This document shows, one piece after another, positions 1-8,185 of a stretch of 64,000 bases of DNA. The stretch spans positions 310,001 to 374,000 of the forward strand of contig NZ_FNCG01000004.1 of assembly GCF_900100945.1 (NCBI RefSeq), given 5' to 3'. A program made the translations under genes and the position numbers. Under the pieces are notes generated by a model, which saw only the letters and a program-made list of their open reading frames with translations, had not been told where the DNA came from and ran no database searches. The DNA is from Mucilaginibacter gossypii (GTDB taxonomy: Bacteria; Bacteroidota; Bacteroidia; Sphingobacteriales; Sphingobacteriaceae). Each line of letters opens with the position of its first letter. Positions within the stretch are counted from its first letter, which is position 1.

Positions 1-73
1 CAATAAACATAATTATAATTAAACCAACAAGCGCTCCGGCGATCTTTAAGGTTATCTTTAACCATTTCGGCAT
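1..73 (-). CDS. N-terminal fragment of a membrane-anchored protein (cut by window edge)
   Basis: Reading leftwards from an ATG at 73-71, the first 24 codons stay open to the window edge. They encode a short basic start (MPKWLK) followed by one hydrophobic stretch rich in Leu, Ile, Val and Gly, which looks like a signal anchor. AsmA-like proteins of Bacteroidota often begin this way, but 24 residues cannot establish a family. The gene is divergent from the next one; the 142 bp between them are AT-rich and must hold both promoters. Confidence 0.55.
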   Translation of the reverse strand, partial: MPKWLKITLKIAGALVGLIIIMFI

Positions 74-215
74 CTTCAACTAATTTATTGTTAAAGCGTT
101 ATGGTTATATAATTGTTTGTATTGTAACATATAATTAACACACGGTATAGGAATAGGTAAATAAATCTGCAATAAGATACAATATTTTAAAGGTATAATC
201 GGCTACATCAGTATC

Positions 216-890
216 ATGGAAACAACTAATAAAATAAAAGTAATTGTCACAGGTGCTACCGGCATGGTAGGCGAGGGTGTATTGCACCAATGCTTATTGA
301 GCGATAAGGTTGAAGCAGTATTAGTTATTAACCGTAAACCCTGCGGTGTAACACATCCTAAACTAAAGGAAATTATACATGCTGATTTTTTTAACCTCAA
401 ACCCATTCAGGATCAGTTAGAAGGTTACAATGCCTGCTTTTTTTGTTTAGGCGTTTCATCGGTAGGGATGAGCGAAGAAGCTTATTATAAAGTAACTTAC
501 CTGCTCACTATGCACGTGGCCGAAATTTTGAGCCGCATAAATCCGGATATGACCTTTTGTTATGTATCTGGTGCCGGTACTGACAGTACAGAAAAAGGCC
601 GCAGTATGTGGGCCCGGGTAAAAGGCAAAACCGAAAATGATTTGATGAAGCTGCCCTTCAAACAGGTATTCAACTTCAGGCCGGGATTTATGAAAAGCTT
701 TAATGGGGCAAAAAATACATTGCCGTTTTATAAATACATCAGTTGGATGTACCCCATAGGCCGCCTTATTTACCCAAAGGGTTTTATTACGCTGGAGGAA
801 GTTGGCAAAGCCATGATCAATACGGTAAACCGCGGTGCTGGTCGCTGGATATTAGATGGAAAAGATATTGTTGCCATGGCGAATAGCTAA
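216..890 (+). CDS. NAD(P)-binding Rossmann-fold protein (atypical short-chain dehydrogenase)
   Basis: A 224-residue cytosolic protein with an N-terminal dinucleotide-binding loop, GATGMVG at residues 13-19, after a beta strand (KVIVT). This is the glycine pattern of atypical or extended short-chain dehydrogenases and NAD-dependent epimerases. A clear YxxxK catalytic pair is not obvious; there is a Ser-Gly-Ala-Gly stretch near residue 117, typical of atypical members such as HTATIP2-like or NmrA-like oxidoreductases. The substrate cannot be named. It is the first gene after a divergent promoter region and is followed by 172 bp before the next likely start, so it is probably monocistronic. Confidence 0.8.
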   Translation: METTNKIKVIVTGATGMVGEGVLHQCLLSDKVEAVLVINRKPCGVTHPKLKEIIHADFFNLKPIQDQLEGYNACFFCLGVSSVGMSEEAYYKVTYLLTMHVAEILSRINPDMTFCYVSGAGTDSTEKGRSMWARVKGKTENDLMKLPFKQVFNFRPGFMKSFNGAKNTLPFYKYISWMYPIGRLIYPKGFITLEEVGKAMINTVNRGAGRWILDGKDIVAMANS

Positions 891-961
891 TAGCGGGTAA
901 TGATATATGGAGGAGGCCATCGTGTAAAACCCGATATATCGTAAATGTTGGGTAGTTGTAT

Positions 962-992
962 TTTGATTAATGTATTGATTAATAGTATTTTG
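962..992 (+). promoter_or_regulatory. candidate Bacteroidota-type promoter
   Basis: TTTG at 962-965 and TATTTTG at 986-992, separated by 20 bp, are close to the phylum consensus TTTG - about 20 bp - TAnnTTTG (one T short). Transcription would start near 1000 and read the secreted hydrolase, leaving a leader of about 60 nt. Confidence 0.35.
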
Positions 993-1062
993 TGTTTTTG
1001 GAGCAAGCTTTGAAATGGTACTGTTAACAGTATTATTTATGAAACTTAAACTCCAGCAAAAA

Positions 1063-1854
1063 ATGAACACAAAATTCATGAAAAGCCGCTTAAAAGCACA
1101 TTTAATAGCGGCGACTATTTTATTAGGCAGCTTGTTTGCCTTTACTTTTAAGGCCGCTGCCCAGGCACAGCCCGTTAAAAACATTGTATTAGTGCACGGG
1201 GCTTTTGCCGATGGCTCGGGCTTTAAGGCCGTGTACAATATCCTTACTAAAAAAGGTTATAATGTTACAGTAGTGCAAAATCCGCTTACTTCTTTAAAGG
1301 ACGACGTTGACGCCGCCAACCGGATCCTGGATAAACAGGATGGCCCGACAGTATTGGTAGGCCACTCTTATGGCGGTACGGTAATTACCGAAGCAGGGAA
1401 TAATTCAAAAGTGGTAGCATTGGTTTATATAGCCGCTTTTATGCCCGATAAAGGGGAAAATACGATAAAATGGGTACAGTCGGCTCCTCCGGCTCCCGAA
1501 AACGGTATTTTGCCGCCGGATGATAAAGGTTTTGTTTACTATGATAAAGCCAAATTTCATGGCGGCTTTGCCGGCGACTTAAGTAAAGCCGAAGCTGACT
1601 TTATGTTTGCATCGCAGGGGCCAACTTCTGTTCAGTGTTTTGTTACGCCTGTTGCCGAAGCTGCATGGAAAACCAAACCAAGCTATGCTATAGTGGCCAC
1701 CGAAGATAAAAGCATTGTGCCCGACGTTGAGCGCACGATGTACAAACGTGCCGGTGCAAAAGTAACAGAGGTAAAAGGCAGCCACGTGATTTTCATTTCG
1801 CAGCCCGAGGCCGTTGCCAAAGTCATCATCGACGCGGCAAATGGCGTTAAATAA
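1063..1854 (+). CDS. secreted alpha/beta hydrolase
   Basis: Alpha/beta-hydrolase fold protein. The frame is open from 1015, but the start at 1063 gives a normal signal peptide: basic N-terminus, hydrophobic core about residues 14-29, then AAAQA as likely cleavage site. This makes a 263-residue precursor. The mature protein shows the oxyanion strand LVHGAF (about 43-48), nucleophile elbow GHSYGG (Ser about 102), a late Asp in ATEDKS and a C-terminal His in GSHVIF, so the catalytic triad is complete. The overall shape (about 230 mature residues, SABP2 or plant-esterase-like small cap) fits a small esterase exported to periplasm or outside. The substrate is unknown. It stands alone and is closed by a terminator. 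Confidence 0.85.
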   Translation: MNTKFMKSRLKAHLIAATILLGSLFAFTFKAAAQAQPVKNIVLVHGAFADGSGFKAVYNILTKKGYNVTVVQNPLTSLKDDVDAANRILDKQDGPTVLVGHSYGGTVITEAGNNSKVVALVYIAAFMPDKGENTIKWVQSAPPAPENGILPPDDKGFVYYDKAKFHGGFAGDLSKAEADFMFASQGPTSVQCFVTPVAEAAWKTKPSYAIVATEDKSIVPDVERTMYKRAGAKVTEVKGSHVIFISQPEAVAKVIIDAANGVK

Positions 1855-1878
1855 TCAGATAGTTTTTGTTACAGTTTT

Positions 1879-1916
1879 AAGCGGAATTGGTCATGATTGA
1901 CTGTTCCGCTTTTTTA
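1879..1916 (+). terminator. rho-independent terminator
   Basis: AAGCGGAA at 1879-1886 pairs with TTCCGCTT at 1904-1911 and is followed by a run of T. It lies 25 bp after the stop of the secreted hydrolase. Confidence 0.8.
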
Positions 1917-2280
1917 TTGGTTTGCCGGAAAAGTGTTGTCACAGGGCAAAGATGTTATTTGATTTTCCCAGTGCGCCGGATTCATTTTTAGTAACGGCAA
2001 TGCTATATACTTTATGAGTAAATTAAACGTTTTACCATCTCAAAACAGCCAATCCGTTGTGCAAACCTTATTTTATATTGTTAAAATAACACTAATTATT
2101 GCTTGTCTGAATAGACGTAACGGCAATTTTTTTAACAGGCGCTTGAACTATGTAATGACTTTTTTACAGGCCAAAAGGTTCCTTTAATTAAATAATGCAT
2201 TTTATCCGAATAAAATTTTAAATAAAATTTTTCTTTGTCAAAAATTAAGTGTTATTTCGACAATAATTATAAATCTTTAT
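1917..2280 (+). promoter_or_regulatory. AT-rich control region upstream of araB with a repeated 10-mer
   Basis: No gene is visible in these 364 bp. The 10-mer GTAACGGCAA occurs twice (1991-2000 and 2117-2126), and its 8-bp core AACGGCAA recurs at 10734-10741 before the second arabinose transcription unit. There is also an 8-bp inverted repeat, TTATTTTA/TAAAATAA, at 2068-2089. These are candidate operator sites for an arabinose-responsive regulator, which is not encoded in the window. No convincing TAnnTTTG element was found. Confidence 0.35.
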
Positions 2281-3987
2281 ATGAGCAATAACCAATTAGT
2301 GATCGGGGTTGATTACGGGTCTGACTCCGTGCGCTCCGTGATAGTAAACGCGGCCAACGGAGAAGAAATAGCATCATCAGTATTTAATTATCCCCGCTGG
2401 CGCGATGGCAAGTATTGTGTACCTGCCGAAAACCAGTTCCGCCAGCATCCGCAGGATTATATCGACGGACTTAAAGCCACCATTAAAGATTGTATTGCAC
2501 AGGCCGGCGGTGAAGCCATTGCAAAAAATATAAAAGGCATTTCTGTTGACACCACGGGCTCAACCCCTGTAGCGGTTGATGCTACAGGTACTCCGCTTGC
2601 CCTAACCCCGGGTTTTGAAACTAACCCAAATGCCATGTTTGTATTGTGGAAAGACCATACTTCGGTTAAAGAGGCTGCACAGATCAATGAACATGCTACA
2701 AAATTTGATACCAATTACTTGAAATATGTTGGCGGCATTTACTCGTCAGAATGGTTTTGGGCTAAGTTGCTGCATGTGCTAAGAGTTGATAAAAGTGTAC
2801 GTGATGCTGCCGCCTCATGGGTTGAGCATTGCGACTGGGTACCGTTTCTGTTAACCGGTGGTACCGATGTTAAGGCTATCAAACGCGGCCGTTGTTCTGC
2901 GGGGCATAAAGCCCTTTGGGCCGAAGAATTTAATGGCCTGCCTCCTGAAGAATTTTTTGTTTCCCTTGATCCGATACTGGCTGGTTTCAGGGATAAATTA
3001 TATGAAGGTACATACACGGCCGATGAAGCAGCCGGAAACCTCAGCGCGGAGTGGGCGGAGATATTGGGACTCTCAACCGATGTGATTGTAGGTACCGGCG
3101 CTTTTGACGCACACATGGGCGCTGTTGGCGGCCAGATTGAGCCTTATCACCTGAGCAAGGTAATGGGCACATCAACCTGCGATATCCTGGTTGCCCCAAC
3201 ATCAGAGATGGAAGGCAAGCTGGTACGCGGTATCTGTGGACAGGTAAATGGCTCGGTTATTCCGGGAATGGCAGGTTTAGAGGCTGGCCAATCGGCTTTT
3301 GGCGATACTTATGCCTGGTTTAAAAATATCCTGGCCTGGCCATTGAATAACCTGCTTTCGCAATCGCAGGTAATTGACGCGGCTACTGCTGAAGCGTTGA
3401 AAGAGGAGATTTCAGAAATGATCATCCCTGAATTGAGCAGGCAGGCAGCATTGTTACCCATCGAAGAAAGCAATGAGCTGGCTATTGATTGGTTTAATGG
3501 ACGACGTACACCGGATGCTAACCAGGAATTGAAGGGCGCTATAACCGGTTTAGGTTTGGGCAGCGATGCACCACGGGTATTCCGTGCGCTGGCCGAGGCT
3601 ACCTGCTTTGGTGCCAAGAGCATTGTTGATCGTTTTATCAGCGAGGGTATCCCGGTTAAAGGGATCATCGGTATCGGCGGGGTAGCAAAAAAATCACCTT
3701 TCGTGATGCAAATGATGGCCGATGTTTTGGGAATGCCTATCCGCATTCACCAGTTTAAACATACCTGTGCTTTGGGCGCTGCGATGTTTGCCGCAGTGGT
3801 TGCCGGTATCTACCCAACTATTGAAGAAGCTATGACAGCCATGGGCCGCGGCTTTGACGTGGTTTATGAGCCAAACATCGCGCTAAAAGAAGTTTATCAG
3901 CAACGCTATAACCAATACAGCATATTGGGCAAGTTTGTAGCTGCCGAAGTTGCTTTGAAAAATAATCCTGAACTGCAAAACGCTTAA
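2281..3987 (+). CDS. araB: ribulokinase
   Basis: FGGY-family sugar kinase of 568 residues that phosphorylates L-ribulose to L-ribulose-5-phosphate with ATP, in the cytosol. The N-terminal phosphate-binding strand GVDYGSDSVR (about residues 9-18) and the second-domain strand GIGGVAKKSPF (about 460) are the two halves of the actin-like fold. The length matches classical AraB (about 560-570), clearly longer than xylulokinase (about 490-500). The context, 7 bp before araD and in the same operon as araA, makes the assignment secure. It is the first gene of the arabinose operon. Confidence 0.96.
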   Translation: MSNNQLVIGVDYGSDSVRSVIVNAANGEEIASSVFNYPRWRDGKYCVPAENQFRQHPQDYIDGLKATIKDCIAQAGGEAIAKNIKGISVDTTGSTPVAVDATGTPLALTPGFETNPNAMFVLWKDHTSVKEAAQINEHATKFDTNYLKYVGGIYSSEWFWAKLLHVLRVDKSVRDAAASWVEHCDWVPFLLTGGTDVKAIKRGRCSAGHKALWAEEFNGLPPEEFFVSLDPILAGFRDKLYEGTYTADEAAGNLSAEWAEILGLSTDVIVGTGAFDAHMGAVGGQIEPYHLSKVMGTSTCDILVAPTSEMEGKLVRGICGQVNGSVIPGMAGLEAGQSAFGDTYAWFKNILAWPLNNLLSQSQVIDAATAEALKEEISEMIIPELSRQAALLPIEESNELAIDWFNGRRTPDANQELKGAITGLGLGSDAPRVFRALAEATCFGAKSIVDRFISEGIPVKGIIGIGGVAKKSPFVMQMMADVLGMPIRIHQFKHTCALGAAMFAAVVAGIYPTIEEAMTAMGRGFDVVYEPNIALKEVYQQRYNQYSILGKFVAAEVALKNNPELQNA

Positions 3988-3994
3988 TAAAGAC

Positions 3995-4693
3995 ATGAGT
4001 AAATATGATCATATAAGGCTTAGTGCCTATAATGCCAATATGCAGCTGCCCAAACTGGGCCTCGTGCTGTTCACTTTTGGTAACGTAAGCGCCGCCGACA
4101 GGGAATTAGGTGTATTCGCCATTAAACCAAGCGGTGTACCTTACGAGGATTTGTCGCCGGAGAAAATGGTGATCGTTGACTTTGATGGTAATACCGTTGA
4201 AGGTGACCTTCGCCCGTCAAGTGACACCAAAACACACGCCGTACTTTATAAACACTGGGAAGGCATCAACGGTATTGTGCATACGCACTCTACCTACGGC
4301 ACTGCCTGGGCACAATCGCAACGAGATATCCCGATCTTCGGTACTACCCATGCCGATCATTTAACGGTTGATATCCCTTGTGCACCGCCTATGAATGATG
4401 AAATGATTAAAGGCAACTACGAATACCAAACCGGTTTCCAAATCATGGAATGTTTTGAGGAAAAAGGCTTGGATTATAAAGAGGTTGAAATGGTGTTGGT
4501 TGGTAACCACGCACCATTTACCTGGGGTAAAACTGCCGAAAAGGCGGTTTACAACAGTGCTGTGCTGGAAGCCGTAGCTCAAATGGCCTACCTTACCGAG
4601 CAAATTGACAGAAGCGCCCCCCGTTTAAAAGATGCGCTGATCAAAAAGCATTACGAACGCAAACACGGACCTGATTCATATTACGGACAATAA
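3995..4693 (+). CDS. araD: L-ribulose-5-phosphate 4-epimerase
   Basis: Class II aldolase-fold, zinc-dependent epimerase of 232 residues converting L-ribulose-5-P to D-xylulose-5-P. Visible zinc ligands are the two histidines of HTHSTYGTAWAQ (about residue 95) and the His of the TTHADHL segment; the C-terminal YYG near residue 229 matches the catalytic Tyr region of E. coli AraD. The length equals the family norm (231). It starts 7 bp after araB and ends 2 bp before the GH27 gene, so the three are surely co-transcribed. Confidence 0.96.
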   Translation: MSKYDHIRLSAYNANMQLPKLGLVLFTFGNVSAADRELGVFAIKPSGVPYEDLSPEKMVIVDFDGNTVEGDLRPSSDTKTHAVLYKHWEGINGIVHTHSTYGTAWAQSQRDIPIFGTTHADHLTVDIPCAPPMNDEMIKGNYEYQTGFQIMECFEEKGLDYKEVEMVLVGNHAPFTWGKTAEKAVYNSAVLEAVAQMAYLTEQIDRSAPRLKDALIKKHYERKHGPDSYYGQ

Positions 4694-4695
4694 GT

Positions 4696-6120
4696 ATGGG
4701 AAAGATAAAAACGTTTTTGGCTCCCCTCTCGAGAGGGGAATCGCACAGGCTCCGCTTTGTTACTTTTTTCCTGCTGCTTTGTTTTTTTGCCTGTACTCGT
4801 TTATCGGCACAGGTGGCAGCTACACCGCCAATGGGCTGGAACAGTTATAACTGTTTTGGTTCGGCAGTACATGAAGATGAAGTAAAAGCTAATGCCGATT
4901 ACATGGCCGAGCATCTGAAACAACATGGCTGGGAGTATGTGGTAGTCGACTTTTTATGGTCTTACGATAATCCTCCGGGTAGTAATATCGGCAACCCATT
5001 CCAGTTACGTTTACAGGATGGCTCATATGTGCCATGGTTAACTATGGATAAATGGGGCCGCCTTACGCCGCAGCCTACTAAATTCCCTTCGGCTTTTGGC
5101 GGTAATGGTTTTAAACCGCTGGGCGATTATATCCACAGCAAAGGTTTAAAATTTGGCATCCACGTTATGCGCGGAATCCCGAGGCAAGCGGTTTGGTCAA
5201 AATCGCCGGTAAAAGGTACTAATGGCATTACTGCCGATATGGTAGCCGATACCAACTCAAAATGCCCATGGATGAACCACATGTATGGCTTGGACATGAA
5301 AAAGCCCGGTGCACAGGAATACCTGAATTCGCTGCTGGAGCTTTATGCTTCATGGGGAGTTGACTTTATTAAGGTAGATGACCTTTCGCGCCCGTACAGT
5401 AGTGCCGAGGTTGAAGGTTACCAAAAAGCCATTCAGCAATGCGGCAGGCCAGTTGTATTAAGCTTATCACCCGGTGAAACCCCGGTTGCGCAAGCGGCTC
5501 ATGCTACCAAATATGCCAATATGTGGCGCATGGCCGATGACTTTTGGGATAACTGGAAAGAGATCCTTCATATGTTTGAATATGCTAAAAGCTGGGAAGG
5601 CGTAAGTGGCCCCGGTCACTGGCCCGATTGTGATATGATCCAGATCGGTAAGCTAAGTAAACGCGGCCCGGTAGGGCAGGAGCGCTTCAGCCGCTTTACC
5701 GAGGACGAGGAATATACCCACATGACCTTCTGGAGCATCTTCCGTTCGCCGCTGATGATAGGTGGCAACATGCCCGAAAACCGCGATTTTGAGCTGAAAC
5801 TTTTTACCAACGATGAAGTAATTGCAGTAAATCAAAAAGGATCGAATCCTAAGCAGTTATACAAAAAAGATGGCGCCATGATCTGGTATTCGCAGATCCC
5901 CGGCAGCAAGGATATTTATGCCGCCTTTTTCAATATTGGCGATGATGACAAATCTGTATCCCTCAATTTCAAGGAACTGGGACTGAAAGGCAAAGTAACT
6001 GTACGTGACCTGTGGAAGAAACAGGATGTTGGCCAGTACAGCTCAGGTTATCAGCAAAAAATAAATAAACACGGTGCAGCATTATTCAGGCTGTCGCCAA
6101 AAACTAAACCAATTCACTAA
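4696..6120 (+). CDS. secreted GH27 enzyme (alpha-galactosidase or beta-L-arabinopyranosidase type)
   Basis: Retaining glycoside hydrolase of 474 residues with a signal peptide (hydrophobic core about 22-33, SAQ near 39) and a (beta/alpha)8 catalytic domain starting at PPMGWNSYN (about 45). The nucleophile is Asp228 (KVDD, standing for the usual KYDxC) and the acid/base is Asp282 in WRMADD. In GH27 alpha-galactosidases two adjacent Asp in the sugar pocket contact the galactose C4 and C6 hydroxyls; here the pair is Asp85-Phe86. Loss of one Asp fits a substrate lacking C6, such as L-arabinopyranose, and the gene sits between araD and araA. This substrate is inference. The region before the signal core contains a 16-bp perfect palindrome that codes for part of the n-region. 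Confidence 0.88.
   Translation: MGKIKTFLAPLSRGESHRLRFVTFFLLLCFFACTRLSAQVAATPPMGWNSYNCFGSAVHEDEVKANADYMAEHLKQHGWEYVVVDFLWSYDNPPGSNIGNPFQLRLQDGSYVPWLTMDKWGRLTPQPTKFPSAFGGNGFKPLGDYIHSKGLKFGIHVMRGIPRQAVWSKSPVKGTNGITADMVADTNSKCPWMNHMYGLDMKKPGAQEYLNSLLELYASWGVDFIKVDDLSRPYSSAEVEGYQKAIQQCGRPVVLSLSPGETPVAQAAHATKYANMWRMADDFWDNWKEILHMFEYAKSWEGVSGPGHWPDCDMIQIGKLSKRGPVGQERFSRFTEDEEYTHMTFWSIFRSPLMIGGNMPENRDFELKLFTNDEVIAVNQKGSNPKQLYKKDGAMIWYSQIPGSKDIYAAFFNIGDDDKSVSLNFKELGLKGKVTVRDLWKKQDVGQYSSGYQQKINKHGAALFRLSPKTKPIH
4723..4738. repeat. perfect 16-bp palindrome inside the GH27 signal-peptide region
   Basis: CCCCTCTCGAGAGGGG is a perfect palindrome and resembles the CCCCTCTC...GAGGGG intergenic elements seen near 7645, 8128, 16137 and 47240. 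Here it lies in frame 9 codons into a gene and encodes PLSRG. Confidence 0.7.
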
Positions 6121-6153
6121 ATCACTCATTCGCTAAATCAATAATTAATTATA

Positions 6154-7644
6154 ATGATCGATCTGAAAACATTTGAAATATGGTTCATAACCGGGAGCCA
6201 GAATTTATACGGAGAAGAAACACTGAAAAAAGTTGCCGAGCACTCGCAGGAAATTGCTAAAGGTATTGATGGCGCTGCCAATATCCCCGTGCGTGTGGTA
6301 TATAAACCAGTTGTTAAGTCAACCGAAGAAATTTATAACACTTTGCAGCAGGCTAACGTTGCCGAAAACTGCATCGGTGTTATTGCCTGGATGCATACTT
6401 TTTCGCCAGCCAAAATGTGGATCAGGGGCTTAAGCATCCTTAAAAAACCGATGCTGCACCTGCACACCCAGTATAACCGCGATATTCCATGGAGCTCAAT
6501 AGATATGGACTTCATGAACCTGAACCAAAGCGCCCATGGCGACAGGGAATTCGGCTTCATGGTATCACGCATGCGCATTAACCGTAAAGTAGTTGTTGGT
6601 CACTGGCAGGATAGCGAAGTGTTGAAAGACATTGAAAGCTGGAGCCGTGCAGCAGCAGGCTGGTACGATTGGCAAGGTGCCAAATTTGTTCGCTTTGGTG
6701 ATAACATGCGTTTTGTTGCTGTTACCGATGGCGATAAAGTTGAGGCCGAATTGAAATTTGGTTTCGCTGTAAATACTTATGGTATTGGTGATTTAGTAGC
6801 GGTAGTTGACAGTATCAGCGATGCTGAAGTTAAAGCCCTTACCGATGAGTACGAAGCTACTTACACTATGGCCGATGACCTTAAGCAAGGCGGTGCAAGG
6901 TATCAATCGGTATATGACGCTGCCAAAATTGAACTTGGCTTACGTAAGTTTTTACAGGACGGCGGCTACAAAGGTTTCAGCGATACGTTTGAAGACCTGC
7001 ACGGCATGATCCAGTTACCGGGCATTGCTTCACAGCGCTTAATGGCCGATGGTTACGGTTTTGCCGGTGAAGGCGATTGGAAAACTGCTGCCCTGGTACG
7101 TGCATTTAAAGTAATGGGTGCTGGTTTGCCGGGCGGTAACGCTTTTATGGAAGATTATACCTATCACTTCGACCCAAACAATGCTTTGGTTTTAGGCTCA
7201 CACATGCTTGAGGTAGATAGCAGCTTAGCTAATGGCAAAGCAGCGTTAGAAGTACATGCTTTAGGTATTGGTGGCAAGGCCGATCCTGCCCGTTTGGTAT
7301 TTAACGTAGCCGGCGGTGCTGCGCTTAATGCTTCAATTGTGGATATGGGCAACCGTTTCCGTTTAATTGTTAACGAGGTTGAAGCCATTGAGCCGGTAGA
7401 AGACCTCCCAAAACTGCCTGTTGCGAGAGTACTTTGGAAACCACTGCCCGATATGAAAACCGGTTGCGCAGCATGGATCTATGCCGGTGGTGCACACCAT
7501 ACCGCATACAGCCAAAACCTTTCGGCCGAGCTGATCAACGATTTTGCTGATATGGCCGGTATCGAGTTTTTACGCATTGGTAAAGACACCAAGCTTGATC
7601 AGTTCAGAAACGAGATCAGGTGGAATGACGCGGCTTATAAATAG
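6154..7644 (+). CDS. araA: L-arabinose isomerase
   Basis: Interconverts L-arabinose and L-ribulose with a divalent metal (usually Mn2+), in the cytosol. The 496-residue length is the family norm (about 500). Typical segments are the N-terminal [14 protein letters not shown] and the metal/active-site stretches FMEDYTYHF (about 330) and GSHMLEV (about 350), with a late HHT near 449. It follows the GH27 gene by 33 bp. It is the first enzymatic step after uptake, although it is third among the sugar-metabolising genes in gene order. Confidence 0.97.
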   Translation: MIDLKTFEIWFITGSQNLYGEETLKKVAEHSQEIAKGIDGAANIPVRVVYKPVVKSTEEIYNTLQQANVAENCIGVIAWMHTFSPAKMWIRGLSILKKPMLHLHTQYNRDIPWSSIDMDFMNLNQSAHGDREFGFMVSRMRINRKVVVGHWQDSEVLKDIESWSRAAAGWYDWQGAKFVRFGDNMRFVAVTDGDKVEAELKFGFAVNTYGIGDLVAVVDSISDAEVKALTDEYEATYTMADDLKQGGARYQSVYDAAKIELGLRKFLQDGGYKGFSDTFEDLHGMIQLPGIASQRLMADGYGFAGEGDWKTAALVRAFKVMGAGLPGGNAFMEDYTYHFDPNNALVLGSHMLEVDSSLANGKAALEVHALGIGGKADPARLVFNVAGGAALNASIVDMGNRFRLIVNEVEAIEPVEDLPKLPVARVLWKPLPDMKTGCAAWIYAGGAHHTAYSQNLSAELINDFADMAGIEFLRIGKDTKLDQFRNEIRWNDAAYK

Positions 7645-7680
7645 CCCCCTCTAAATCTCCCCCTGAAAAGGGAGACTTTA
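7645..7680. repeat. short hairpin element right after araA
   Basis: TCTCCC at 7656-7661 pairs with GGGAGA at 7670-7675, starting directly at the araA stop codon and followed by a weak T/A-rich stretch. It belongs to the CCCCTCTAAATCTCCCCC-type elements common between genes of this family, and it may also act as a weak terminator or processing signal between araA and the symporter. Confidence 0.6.
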
Positions 7681-7693
7681 AAAAATATAAAAA

Positions 7694-7723
7694 GCCGCCG
7701 CTCGGCCCCGGCCGAGTGGCGGC
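7694..7723. repeat. GC-rich 13-bp hairpin
   Basis: GCCGCCGCTCGGC (7694-7706), loop CCCG, then GCCGAGTGGCGGC (7711-7723) form a 13-bp stem with a single G-T pair. Sequence and form match the ends of the larger element at 14961-15083, so it seems to be a one-hairpin relative. Confidence 0.75.
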
Positions 7724-7750
7724 AGATGAGGATGACGTAAAAAATAAAAT

Positions 7751-7874
7751 GTCATTGCGAGGAGCGGTAAGGGATTGTGCAAACGGGGCGACGTGGAAAT
7801 CTCGTAGCAATGTATAGCCGCCTTACAGGGCTAAGAGCATGGCTATTAGATTGCCGTGCTACGCTCGCAATGAC
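7751..7874. repeat. MITE-like element with GTCATTGCGAG terminal inverted repeats
   Basis: A 124-bp unit bounded by perfect 11-bp inverted ends, GTCATTGCGAG (7751-7761) and CTCGCAATGAC (7864-7874). It contains no ORF. Elements with these ends are widespread in Bacteroidota genomes. No full second copy is present in the window. Confidence 0.8.
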
Positions 7875-7888
7875 ATAAGTAATAAAAC

Positions 7889-7969
7889 GCGTTAGGGATA
7901 GCAGCGGATACCGGCCAGTGAATAAGGCCTTGTGCAGTATGAGCGGATAGCCCGGCCGCAGGTAACGCC
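7889..7969 (+). repeat. 80-bp GCGTTAGGGAT repeat, copy 1
   Basis: It begins GCGTTAGGGATAGCAGCGG and ends with CCCGGCCGCAGGTAACGCC. The ends are partly inverted (GCGTT/AACGC), and it contains the direct repeat AGCGGATA..CGGCC twice, divided by a variable middle. Other copies are at 19973-20052 (inverted) and 61874-61953. Confidence 0.85.
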
Positions 7970-7974
7970 ATTGT

Positions 7975-8163
7975 GAATTTGAGATTTCGGATGTGGGATT
8001 TCGGAATTGTCTGAACTCGAATTCATAGAATTAAGGAATTTATTTAGTATGATATTAATTTCTTTATTCCACAGGTTTCGGTTCAAAAAAAATGAGAAGA
8101 GTATAAACTTAACCAATGCTTTAAAAAGCCCTCACCCTTTAGGGGAGGGTTGGGAGGGGCGCT
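7975..8163. repeat. degenerate GTCTGA element and CCCTC/GAGGG hairpin before the symporter
   Basis: GATTTCGGA..GATTTCGGAATT then GTCTGAAC (from 8009) and AATTAAGGAATTTATTTAG resemble the element at 61790-61869, but the inverted half is degraded. At 8128-8161 a run GCCCTCACCCTTTAGGGGAGGG can fold to a hairpin ending 24 bp before the symporter start, that is, in its leader. The whole 7645-8185 gap holds no gene, only repeats. Confidence 0.6.
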
Positions 8164-8185
8164 AAACTAAATTTTAAACCAAATA

